From contig JAFMBM010000033.1 of NCBI GenBank assembly GCA_017858515.1, positions 1 through 35,373 of the forward strand: a stretch of 35,373 bases of DNA, in the 5' to 3' direction. This document shows positions 18,349 through 26,150 of this stretch, one piece after another. The first letter of the stretch is position 1, and every line of letters begins with the position of its first letter. The position numbers and the translations under genes are program-made. The DNA comes from Cryomorphaceae bacterium. Its GTDB lineage: Bacteria; Bacteroidota; Bacteroidia; Flavobacteriales; Schleiferiaceae. A model generated the notes under the pieces. That model did not search any database. It was not told the origin of the DNA and was given only the letters and a program-made list of their open reading frames with translations.

Positions 18349-19457
18349 AGTACTACATAATAGCCGGAGAAGCATCCGGCGATATGCATGGGGGGAATTT
18401 GATGAAGGAAATCAAGAATGTAGATTCTTCTGCCGATTTCCGCTTTTGGGGTGGAGAGAAAATGCAAAGTCAAGGTGGTACAATGGTAAAGCATTACCGC
18501 AAAATGGCTTTTATGGGTTTTGTAGAAGTACTGCTGAATATCCGCACGATTTTAGGATATATGCGAACTTGCAAAGAAGATATTCTAAGCTATCAACCCG
18601 ATGTAGTAGTACTCATTGATTATCCGGGTTTTAATATGCGGATTGCAGAATTTGCCAAGAATCAAGGAATTAAGGTGGCTTATTATATATCACCTCAAAT
18701 ATGGGCATGGAAGAAGAATAGAGTCTTTAAGCTCAAGAAAACGGTAGATAGTATGTTAACCATACTCCCGTTTGAGAAGGCCTTTTATGCAGACTATCAA
18801 ATGGAAGTTCAATTTGTGGGGCATCCATTGTTAGACAGCGTAATGCCAAAGGATCAGTGGATTGAAAAGGCTCCTAATAGTTGGAAACAGTCTGAGTTGC
18901 CCATTGTAGCTTTACTTCCTGGAAGTAGAAAACAAGAAATTCAGAGGGTTCTCCCCATCATGCTTGAGTCGATCAAAGGACTTTCTCAGTTTCGTTTTGT
19001 CTTGGCAATGGCTCCTTCTCAAGAGGAGGGTTTTTATAAAACTATATTGTCTAACAGTTCAATAGAATTGAGCAGAGACAGTACTTATACACTTCTTTCC
19101 GTAGCAAAGGCTGCGTTGGTTACTTCGGGAACAGCTACTTTAGAAACAGCCTTATTTCAGGTTCCACAGGTTGTTTGTTATAAAGGAAGTGCGATTTCTT
19201 TCGCTATAGCTAAACAATTGGTTAAGATTCCTTTTATCTCTTTGGTTAATCTAGTTGTTAACAAGGAGATTGTTAAAGAACTTATTCAGAATGATTTAAC
19301 AGCAGATTCGCTTCGGCTTAACTTGCTTGCCTTATTTGAGAAAGAGTCTCGAATAAAAATGTTAAATGAGTACAATGAATTGGCAGCGAAATTGGGAGGC
19401 TCTGGTGCTTCGGCTAGGGCGGCTGAGGCCGTATGCGATTTGGCCAAACAAGGCTAA
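18345..19457 (+). CDS. lpxB: Lipid-A-disaccharide synthase
   Basis: 370 residues, GT19 family. LpxB joins lipid X to UDP-2,3-diacylglucosamine to make the lipid A disaccharide at the inner membrane. Hallmarks: IIAGEASGDMHGG near the N-terminus, FWGGEKMQSQGG, YISPQIWAWKKNR, FVGHPLLD, LLPGSRKQEI and LVTSGTATLE. GTG start in a GTGA overlap with the preceding gene. Its presence predicts a lipopolysaccharide-type outer membrane, in line with a Gram-negative T9SS bacterium. Confidence 0.96.
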   Translation: MKYYIIAGEASGDMHGGNLMKEIKNVDSSADFRFWGGEKMQSQGGTMVKHYRKMAFMGFVEVLLNIRTILGYMRTCKEDILSYQPDVVVLIDYPGFNMRIAEFAKNQGIKVAYYISPQIWAWKKNRVFKLKKTVDSMLTILPFEKAFYADYQMEVQFVGHPLLDSVMPKDQWIEKAPNSWKQSELPIVALLPGSRKQEIQRVLPIMLESIKGLSQFRFVLAMAPSQEEGFYKTILSNSSIELSRDSTYTLLSVAKAALVTSGTATLETALFQVPQVVCYKGSAISFAIAKQLVKIPFISLVNLVVNKEIVKELIQNDLTADSLRLNLLALFEKESRIKMLNEYNELAAKLGGSGASARAAEAVCDLAKQG

Positions 19458-20613
19458 GTACGCACTCAGTCTTCTATTTATTGTCTGCTCTCTTTCGGCC
19501 TATTCTTATGAAGTTCGAATTCGAATTCATTCGGCGCATCGCGTTGAAAGTGCTTTGATTTCTAATAAAGAGCATTCGTATTTTGTATTGGCTTCTAATG
19601 CCAAAGCTGAAGTCATTGATACGGTTATAGATCTTCTCAATACCAATAAGAATGCAATTGTACTGAAGGCCAAAGGCTCTAAGATTCAGTTGAATAGAGG
19701 TGAGTCTAATTTAGGTTTATACCAAAGGCTTTTTATCAGTGCGGAAGACTCCCTCAGTATTTTCTCTATTAAAGCTGACAAGCCGGAACGACTATATAAA
19801 GGGCATTTAGAGCTGTGGGCACAAGATGGCGAGCTGATCTTAGTGAATGTTGTAAATATGGAAGAGTATGTAGCGGGAGTGGTGGAAAGTGAGGGTGGGC
19901 ATTTGCCTGCTTATGAGTATTTTAAGGCACAGGCCGTTCTCGCTAGAACTTTTGCAATGAAGAATTTAGACAAGCACATCAAAGAGGGCTACAACCTTAA
20001 AGACGATGTGAGTTCTCAAGTGTATCACAGCATGGCTCGTCATAGATATAGCGACAATATCCGATCTGCTGTGTACGAAACAAGAGATAGTGTGTTAGTT
20101 GATCTAAATTGCACTCCTATTTTAGCGGCTTTCCATGCGAATAGTGGTGGTAAAACAGCTAACTCGGAGGAGGCATGGCTTAGTGCTGTTCCATATCTCC
20201 GAAGCAGGGAAGATTCTTTTTCTTTATATGGCCCCTCGGCAAAATGGGAAAAACGGATTTCTAAAAATGATTTCTACCAATATTTTGCAAGTCAGATGGG
20301 CTTGAGTCCTCAAGATATCGAATTACAAAAAGCCATTTTAAATATCAGTTACGGTAAGAGATTGTCCACATTTAAATGCAAAGGCAAGAGTTTGCCACTG
20401 AAGAATGTACGTCGGCATTTTAATTTAAGATCTACTTTTTTTAAGGTGGAAGAGAGTGGAAATGATTTGATTTTAAAGGGTAAGGGATATGGACATGGTG
20501 TTGGACTCAGTCAAGATGGTGCAATTATTATGTCGGACAAGGGCTATTGTTATAAGGAAATTCTGTATTTTTATTACAGCCAAGTGGATCTAGAGGAGAT
20601 CGACAAGCTGTAA
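19366..20613 (+). CDS. SpoIID/LytB-domain protein, probably exported
   Basis: 415 residues from the ATG at 19366. SpoIID-family proteins act on denuded glycan strands of peptidoglycan. Family stretches seen: MEEYVAGVVESEGG, KAQAVLARTFAMKN, FHANSGGKTANSEEAW, PYLRSREDSFS and GYGHGVGLSQDGA. A signal-peptide-like stretch (KYALSLLFIVCSLSAYSYEV) begins only at about residue 31, after the end of lpxB. The ATG at 19366 would therefore overlap lpxB by 92 bases and give an unusually long n-region; ATG 19375 or GTG 19405 are possible, and no ATG lies closer. The gene is otherwise intact and continues the envelope cluster. Confidence 0.88.
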   Translation: MSTMNWQRNWEALVLRLGRLRPYAIWPNKAKYALSLLFIVCSLSAYSYEVRIRIHSAHRVESALISNKEHSYFVLASNAKAEVIDTVIDLLNTNKNAIVLKAKGSKIQLNRGESNLGLYQRLFISAEDSLSIFSIKADKPERLYKGHLELWAQDGELILVNVVNMEEYVAGVVESEGGHLPAYEYFKAQAVLARTFAMKNLDKHIKEGYNLKDDVSSQVYHSMARHRYSDNIRSAVYETRDSVLVDLNCTPILAAFHANSGGKTANSEEAWLSAVPYLRSREDSFSLYGPSAKWEKRISKNDFYQYFASQMGLSPQDIELQKAILNISYGKRLSTFKCKGKSLPLKNVRRHFNLRSTFFKVEESGNDLILKGKGYGHGVGLSQDGAIIMSDKGYCYKEILYFYYSQVDLEEIDKL

Positions 20614-20624
20614 TGGAAAGATGA

Positions 20625-22493
20625 TTGAACAAATTCCCTATTCTTTTACCCTTATTATTTTACCTATCTGCCTACTACTGGGTTGATCTAGCTATTCTAT
20701 TAATCGGGCTTTATTCTGCACTTTTAATAATTGTTCAAAGAGATAAATTTCTTGTTCTCAGTTTGTTGATGGTCTTTTTTTCGCTATTGGGTCACATTAA
20801 ATCGAAACAAAAGACAGAGGTTCAACCCTTTCCCCTTGAAAACTTAAAGAAATCAGATCTTGTTCTCTTTCAGGTTTCAAGTCTTGTGAAAAGAACTGGA
20901 TCAGGCAAGGCAAAATTGGATTTAGTATATCGAAACGAAGGAGTGGCATATAAAATAGAGGCCATGATTTCAGGGGAGAATGAAAGTCTTTTTGTCGGTT
21001 CGTACATCGCTGTAAAGAATCCATCCATTCAATCTCTACAAAGAACAAATAATCCCGTTGCCTTTGACTATAAAGGCTATCTCTTGAAGAAAGGATACTC
21101 CGCTCGGTTGTTTGCAAAAGAATCGGAATTGCTTTATTGCCAAAAGGGATCAAGGCAATTTCTTCCCTTTTTTAAGAGATGGCAAATTCAATCCGAAGAG
21201 TTCATTCTCAATTTACCCTTAGGAAATCGAAGTAGAGAATTGCTTCCCGCACTTTTGTTAGGTTCCAAGAATCAAATGAGTTCTGAGTTTAAGGAATCAT
21301 TTCAAACAAGTGGAGTCATCCACCTATTGGCTGTAAGTGGATTGCATCTGGGACTGATCTATTTAGCATTTCAATTTTTATTTAAACCTCTGGGACTCCC
21401 TCGATGGATTTTTCAGCTGCTTACCCTTTTGCCATTGTGGATTTACGCTGGATTTGTTGGGTTTACGGTTTCTGTGGTTCGCGCTGCATTTATGTTCACC
21501 GTATTAGGTCTTGCGCAGAAGTATAAAAGGAGTCATTCCCTTGCCAATTGGATGGCAGCGGCGGCAGGGCTTCTTTTTATCAATCCGGGTATATTAGTAG
21601 ATATAGGATTTCAACTGAGTTTTTCAGCCGTAGCTGGAATTTTGGTGCTCAATCCTATTATTCGAAAATACAATCGAAGTAGGTTTAAAATAATTCGATT
21701 CATTTTTGCAGCTGCAGGAATTAGTCTAGCGGCGCAGCTTTCTACCTTTCCTATTATCTATTATCATTTCGGAGATTTTCCGACTTATTTTCTGCCGGCA
21801 AACTTGCTAGTCATTCCTCTCATTACAGCCGTTCACTATTCTAGTAGCCTTGTGATTCTTCTATCTACTACTCTTATTTTGCCTGATTGGGTGTTCAAAT
21901 TCATTGAAACCTTAGTGGAGTTGAGCTATCAGTTGGCTCATTTTTTTTCTGACTTGCCTTTTGCCGTTTTGCGATTAAGTCCGTTACAACCCACTTTTAT
22001 TTTCTTCACTTTGCTTTTAGCAGTATCTGTTTGGGTTAGCAGTAAACTCGCGGTTGCAAAGGAAAATCCGGTGTTACTCTTCCTGTTTATTCCTTTGCTT
22101 TTCGTCGGCTATACAAAACTAAACATAGCCAAGAGCGAATTGTGTTTCCACCAATCGGAACGTGGTTGGATGGTTAGCTATAATTCAACTGATTCCATTT
22201 TGCTTTTTCATAGCAAAGAAGCAAGAATACCCACTAAATTAGAATATCTTTTAAGCCCCTTATCCTCAGAAGTAACTGTTAAAAAACAATCGGCCCGTGT
22301 TCTATCTCTTCCAGGAGGGTTGTTGGAAATAGCTATAGGCGATAGTCTGACTGCAATCAGCCAGACCAAGAGCAGATGGTTATTAAATAAAGATTTAGAA
22401 AACGATCAATGGAATCTAAAAGAATTTGATAAAGAAGGCCAAGAAATTTTATCCGTCTTTCTTTCAGATACAGCGGTGGTTTATACGGACTGA
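20625..22493 (+). CDS. comEC: ComEC/Rec2-type DNA uptake channel, short form
   Basis: 622 residues, a polytopic membrane protein. The N-terminal part fits DUF4131 (to about residue 190). The competence core begins near 205 with ALLLGSKNQMSSEFKESF and HLLAVSGLHLGLIY, followed by many membrane spans. ComEC carries single-stranded DNA across the inner membrane in natural transformation. The metallo-beta-lactamase-like domain of long ComEC proteins is absent; after the last spans only about 120 soluble residues follow. No in-frame ATG exists after the preceding stop, so TTG at 20625, 11 bases after the SpoIID-like gene, is the likely start. The 3' end overlaps the convergent response regulator by 13 bases. 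Confidence 0.92.
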   Translation: MNKFPILLPLLFYLSAYYWVDLAILLIGLYSALLIIVQRDKFLVLSLLMVFFSLLGHIKSKQKTEVQPFPLENLKKSDLVLFQVSSLVKRTGSGKAKLDLVYRNEGVAYKIEAMISGENESLFVGSYIAVKNPSIQSLQRTNNPVAFDYKGYLLKKGYSARLFAKESELLYCQKGSRQFLPFFKRWQIQSEEFILNLPLGNRSRELLPALLLGSKNQMSSEFKESFQTSGVIHLLAVSGLHLGLIYLAFQFLFKPLGLPRWIFQLLTLLPLWIYAGFVGFTVSVVRAAFMFTVLGLAQKYKRSHSLANWMAAAAGLLFINPGILVDIGFQLSFSAVAGILVLNPIIRKYNRSRFKIIRFIFAAAGISLAAQLSTFPIIYYHFGDFPTYFLPANLLVIPLITAVHYSSSLVILLSTTLILPDWVFKFIETLVELSYQLAHFFSDLPFAVLRLSPLQPTFIFFTLLLAVSVWVSSKLAVAKENPVLLFLFIPLLFVGYTKLNIAKSELCFHQSERGWMVSYNSTDSILLFHSKEARIPTKLEYLLSPLSSEVTVKKQSARVLSLPGGLLEIAIGDSLTAISQTKSRWLLNKDLENDQWNLKEFDKEGQEILSVFLSDTAVVYTD

Positions 22494-22888
22494 GCTTGTT
22501 TTAGCATTGCCTGTTCTAAACTAGCAACGATCAATCGGCTTTCAAGAGGTTTTCTAAGTACCTGGTCAATTCCAACACCCAAAGCTCTTCCGCTTAAATC
22601 GGCTGTTGAAATACCTACTATAGCTAGGTTTTTACCGATATCGTTTCGTATTTCTTTCACTAGCTCAAGTGAGTTGATGGGATGTAAATGAAGGTCAATA
22701 ATGAGCATTTGAAAAGATTGCTCTTCTAGTTTAGCGCGAACTTCATCTCCACGCCTTACTACTTCAACCTCTGCTCCAAGTCTACTCAAAAGTATTAATA
22801 GATATTGTTCACTTACTTCATCGTCTTCGGCAAGAAGAATACGGATGTTTTGGAATATAGAAAGCTGTGTTTCTGTGGTTTTATTCAT
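22481..22888 (-). CDS. Single-domain response regulator, atypical receiver
   Basis: 135 residues, essentially one receiver domain. The acidic pair is in LLAEDDEVS (D22, D23), the likely phospho-acceptor is D65 (IIDLHLHPINSLELV) and the conserved lysine is in LRKPLE. The usual MPxMDG after the acceptor is replaced by HLHPINS. No output domain, so it would act by protein contact or in a phosphorelay. The frame is open to 22933, but the ATG at 22888 (MNKTTETQ) gives normal receiver spacing. No kinase is adjacent. Confidence 0.85.
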   Translation of the reverse strand: MNKTTETQLSIFQNIRILLAEDDEVSEQYLLILLSRLGAEVEVVRRGDEVRAKLEEQSFQMLIIDLHLHPINSLELVKEIRNDIGKNLAIVGISTADLSGRALGVGIDQVLRKPLESRLIVASLEQAMLKQAQSV

Positions 22889-22910
22889 TATGTAAAAATA
22901 AGGTGTAACA

Positions 22911-22936
22911 TGTACACTTAGTGAGTTGTGCACTTA
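22911..22936. repeat. Tandem 10-base repeat between response regulator and mtgA
   Basis: TGTACACTTA (22911-22920) and TGTGCACTTA (22927-22936), 9 of 10 identical and 16 bases start to start, lie in the divergent intergenic region. Could be a regulator binding site; no regulator can be assigned. Confidence 0.4.
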
Positions 22937-22979
22937 ATTTAACATTTGAACATTTTATGAAGAATTTAAGTTCTCGGTC

Positions 22980-22987
22980 TACCTTTG
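22980..22987 (+). promoter_or_regulatory. -7 box (TACCTTTG) of mtgA, possibly giving a leaderless mRNA
   Basis: Perfect TAnnTTTG ending three bases before the ATG at 22991. By the rnpB calibration, transcription would start at or one base after the A of that ATG. Confidence 0.6.
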
Positions 22988-22990
22988 AAT

Positions 22991-23701
22991 ATGAAAAAGA
23001 GTCTCAGAAAAATATTTCGATTTCTGTTTCGAATGTTTTTGTTTATATGGCTAATAAGTGTTTTATGGATTGTACTCTTGAAGTGGATTCCTGTTTTTTT
23101 TACACCATTAATGGTTATTCGTTCTTTTGAGGGGCATGAGTGGCATTACGATTATGTATCAGCAAATGATATTTCGATAAATTTTTATTTGGCCGCAGTT
23201 TCTGCAGAAGATCAAAAGTTCCTGTCGCACAAAGGTTTTGATTGGGAATCGATTCAGAAGGCATGGGCTGGAAATAAAGATGCCAAGAGAATTAAGGGTG
23301 GAAGTACGATAAGCCAGCAAACCGCGAAGAATGTGTTTTTATGGCCCAATCGGTCGTGGGTACGAAAAGGGTTGGAAACCTATTTCACTTTTATGATAGA
23401 GCTTATTTGGGGGAAGGCACGCATTCTAGAAGTCTACTCAAATATCGTTGAACTTGGTCCGGGAGTGTATGGAGTAGAAGCTGCTTCTCAGAAGTACTTT
23501 TCAAAATCGGCCTCAAAAATAAACAACAGTGAGGCAGCCTTACTAGCAAGTGTTTTGCCGAGTCCATTAAAGTATTCCGTATCCAAACCCTCCGCATACG
23601 TTCGCAAACGACAGTCTTGGATTCTACGTCAGATGAACAATTTAGGCGGAGCTAAATCATTTCGAAAGGCGTTAATCCCTGAAAAAGAAGAATCGAAATG
23701 A
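22991..23701 (+). CDS. mtgA: Monofunctional peptidoglycan transglycosylase
   Basis: 236 residues, GT51 family, polymerising lipid II into glycan strands on the outer face of the inner membrane. A basic N-terminus (KKSLRKIFRFLFR) precedes one membrane anchor. The catalytic-site stretch AAVSAEDQKFLSHKG holds the family glutamate; other motifs are KGGSTISQQTAKNVFLWPNRSW, here interrupted only by normal variation, and EVYSNIVELGPGVYG. The ATG at 22991 is chosen over an in-frame TTG at 22985 because the TTG is part of the promoter box. The gene is convergent with the peroxiredoxin gene, 17 bases away, with no clear terminator between. Confidence 0.95.
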   Translation: MKKSLRKIFRFLFRMFLFIWLISVLWIVLLKWIPVFFTPLMVIRSFEGHEWHYDYVSANDISINFYLAAVSAEDQKFLSHKGFDWESIQKAWAGNKDAKRIKGGSTISQQTAKNVFLWPNRSWVRKGLETYFTFMIELIWGKARILEVYSNIVELGPGVYGVEAASQKYFSKSASKINNSEAALLASVLPSPLKYSVSKPSAYVRKRQSWILRQMNNLGGAKSFRKALIPEKEESK

Positions 23702-23718
23702 AGGCTCTAACAAAGCTA

Positions 23719-24180
23719 TTATTCGAAAGACTTTAAAATTTTCAATGCCTCATCAATATGCTGAGTGGCTTTGGTTTGTGATTTAAATACGCCTTGACAA
23801 ACACCTTTTTTATCAAAAATATACGTCACACGTCCTGGTATTAAACCCAGTAAATCAGTAGGTACATTAAAGGCTTTACGCGCCTCTTTATTTGGATCGG
23901 AAAGAAGAGTATATGGCAAATTGTACTTTTCAGCGAATTTCTTGTGTGATGCAGGACTATCGCCACTGATTCCAATCACTAAGGCCCCCATATCTAGGAA
24001 ATCTTGGTAATTATCTCTGAAAGAACAAGCCTCTGCGGTACAACCGGGGGTATCATCTTTTGGGTAGAAATAAACAACTGTAGCCTTTCCGTTAGTTTCA
24101 TTCTTGAGGTTGAATACCTTTCCATTTTGATCTGCTAAGATTAAGTTTGGTATCGAACTTCCTTTTTGTACTGTACTCAT
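23719..24180 (-). CDS. bcp: Thiol peroxidase of the BCP/PrxQ peroxiredoxin family
   Basis: 153 residues from the ATG at 24180. BCP-type peroxiredoxins reduce hydrogen peroxide and organic peroxides with electrons from thioredoxin. The peroxidatic cysteine is in DDTPGCTAEAC, with the resolving cysteine five residues later as in E. coli BCP; also VYFYPKDDT and LSDPNKEARKAF. An upstream in-frame ATG at 24222 would overlap the photolyase stop (ATGA) and add a hydrophobic stretch (MNLILSSLLILIFN). I prefer 24180 on family length, but the longer form could be membrane-attached. It is the last gene of the light-response operon, where oxidant removal would fit. Confidence 0.92.
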   Translation of the reverse strand: MSTVQKGSSIPNLILADQNGKVFNLKNETNGKATVVYFYPKDDTPGCTAEACSFRDNYQDFLDMGALVIGISGDSPASHKKFAEKYNLPYTLLSDPNKEARKAFNVPTDLLGLIPGRVTYIFDKKGVCQGVFKSQTKATQHIDEALKILKSFE

Positions 24181-24218
24181 ATTAAATATTAAAATTAGCA
24201 GTGAGCTAAGAATTAGGT

Positions 24219-25547
24219 TCATTTTTTAAGTGCTTTATTGAAGCGTTCTAGTACACGTTCTCGTGCAAATTTGTGATCGATAATTGGCTTAGGATACCGA
24301 TCTGAATTCCATTCAGGCACCCATTTCTTAATATACTTAAATTCTTTATCGAATTTTTCTTGTTGAAGACTTGGGTTAAATACCCGAAAATAGGGTGCGG
24401 CATCGCAACCCGAAGAGGCAGCCCATTGCCATCCACCTACATTACTCGCGAGATCATAATCCAAAAGTTTAGAGGCAAAATATTGCTCTCCTAAGCGCCA
24501 ATCAATGAGCAAATGCTTAGTTAAAAAGCTAGCCGTAATCATGCGCACTCTATTGTGCATAAAACCTGTGGCATTGAGTTCGCGCATTCCGGCATCCACA
24601 ATTGGGTATCCAGTGATACCCTTGCACCATTTTTCAAAATGAGAAGGATTGTTTTCCCATTCAATTCGATCGTAGGCTACTTTGAATGATTGCTTTGCGG
24701 AATGTGGGAAATGATAAATGATCATTTGATAGAAGTCGCGCCAGATTAATTCATTCAGCCATTTTTCATTTAGATGGAAGGCTTTTTCAACCAGATTCCG
24801 AATACTTAGGGTTCCAAATCTCAGGTGGATACCTAGTTTAGATGTTCCTGCTATCGAAGGAATATCTCGGCTATGGTGATAATGGGAAATTAGATCTGCA
24901 TTTATCCATTTATCAGAAAAGGAAATATTTCTCTTCACAAACCCGATATCTGTTAAATCAGGTAAGGGAAATTTTTCTACTCGAACAAAATGATCTAATC
25001 GTTTTTCCGACGGAAAGGGATGGGATGGATATAACTCATAGTGCGACTTCCATTTTTTCATGTACGGCGTAAAGACAGTATAGGGCTCGCCATTATCTTT
25101 TACGACTTCCTTTTTATCGAAGATGACATGATCTTTAAAAGCCTTGAAGTTCTTACCTCTAGATTCATACAAATCAAAGACTTGTTTATCTCGAGCAATG
25201 GCATAAGGCTCATAATCTCTATTGGCATATACGCTTTCAATGTTGAAACGGTCGAGTAGCGATCTATGAATCTGGAGTGGATTTCCTTGAAGAACTAATA
25301 AACTACTTCCAATTGAAAGTAATTGAGTCTGCATTTCTTCCAAATTATGGTGAATAAATTCCACTCGGGCATCCGATTTGTTTTCTAGTTTCGATAGGAT
25401 GTCATCATCAAAAATAAAAAGACCAAGTACGGGCTTACCCTGACTAAGTGCTTGAAAAAGACCATGATTGTCGTCTAATCGCAAATCTCTTCGAAACCAG
25501 AAAAGAATAATCTCATCTTTAAGAACTACATCATTCAATTCTAGCAT
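24219..25547 (-). CDS. phrB: Class I DNA photolyase (cryptochrome/photolyase family)
   Basis: 442 residues. Repairs UV-induced cyclobutane pyrimidine dimers with blue light, using FAD and usually an antenna chromophore (a folate in many class I enzymes). N-terminal alpha/beta antenna domain from WFRRDLRLDDN; C-terminal FAD domain with GTSKLGIHLRFGTLS, ELIWRDFYQ, GYPIVDAGMREL and GFMHNRVRMI. The electron-transfer tryptophans corresponding to E. coli W306/W359/W382 fall at W297, W350 and W373 with identical spacing, and the Asn near flavin N5 (E. coli N378) is N369, so photoreduction and repair are probably intact. It overlaps both operon neighbours by a few bases. A signalling cryptochrome is less likely. 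Confidence 0.95.
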   Translation of the reverse strand: MLELNDVVLKDEIILFWFRRDLRLDDNHGLFQALSQGKPVLGLFIFDDDILSKLENKSDARVEFIHHNLEEMQTQLLSIGSSLLVLQGNPLQIHRSLLDRFNIESVYANRDYEPYAIARDKQVFDLYESRGKNFKAFKDHVIFDKKEVVKDNGEPYTVFTPYMKKWKSHYELYPSHPFPSEKRLDHFVRVEKFPLPDLTDIGFVKRNISFSDKWINADLISHYHHSRDIPSIAGTSKLGIHLRFGTLSIRNLVEKAFHLNEKWLNELIWRDFYQMIIYHFPHSAKQSFKVAYDRIEWENNPSHFEKWCKGITGYPIVDAGMRELNATGFMHNRVRMITASFLTKHLLIDWRLGEQYFASKLLDYDLASNVGGWQWAASSGCDAAPYFRVFNPSLQQEKFDKEFKYIKKWVPEWNSDRYPKPIIDHKFARERVLERFNKALKK

Positions 25548-26148
25548 AGGGCATAGATTGGATCGATTCTACCTTACAGTATAGATCAAGACCAGAAACA
25601 TAGGTTAATCCTTCAGGAATTGGCAGTTCATTTGAGTCAAGGAAAGCGACATTTATTTCAACTTTCTTAATTTCAGAAACAAGAAAATGGGTTGAATTGG
25701 TTCGAATGGGTGCCAGTTCAACAGGCTCTAGGAGCATTCTTATAGAGGCCTCTTTTACCAGAGGAATTGGGTGGCTGGTGTCTATTTCTCTTTGCAACCC
25801 GATGGAATCAAAGTCGTCTAATTCTTCTGATCCATTAGCGGAGCTAGAGTGTATTTCCTTTCTAAATTTAAGTGGTAAGCTATTCAGGCTAAAAAGTTTC
25901 GTTTCATTTATGTTGCGCAAAGAGTGCAATTTGCCCATACTGGGTCTAAATACTATTCCAACTAAAGGCGGATTAGCACCTACATGCACAATAGAGCTGA
26001 ACAAGGCTAAATTCTCTCCGAATTCTGGATGAAAGGAACCAAGAATCCAAGCCAATTTAGCACCTGTTATTCGATTTATAAAATCTCTGCGATAGGCTCT
26101 GTCTAGAGATTTTATTTCCTCAGATGAAAAGCTCTTTAATTCAGTCAT
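25531..26148 (-). CDS. Flavin-reductase-like FMN-binding split-barrel protein
   Basis: 205 residues. The stretch VHVGANPPLVGIVFRPS and SLRNINETKLFSLNSLPL resembles the flavin reductase/flavoredoxin fold that binds FMN and, in many members, reduces free flavin with NAD(P)H. Starts two bases after the SDR stop and overlaps the photolyase start by 17 bases, so it is translated as part of the same unit. Inference from context: supplies or maintains reduced flavin for the photolyase, or uses flavin in a linked redox step. The assignment rests on local motifs; the substrate is unknown. Confidence 0.72.
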   Translation of the reverse strand: MTELKSFSSEEIKSLDRAYRRDFINRITGAKLAWILGSFHPEFGENLALFSSIVHVGANPPLVGIVFRPSMGKLHSLRNINETKLFSLNSLPLKFRKEIHSSSANGSEELDDFDSIGLQREIDTSHPIPLVKEASIRMLLEPVELAPIRTNSTHFLVSEIKKVEINVAFLDSNELPIPEGLTYVSGLDLYCKVESIQSMPYARIE

Positions 26149-26150
26149 TC

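Noticed and set aside
24219..25547. Signalling cryptochrome or Cry-DASH
   Set aside because: The tryptophan spacing, FAD-site sequence and C-terminal length fit class I CPD photolyase.
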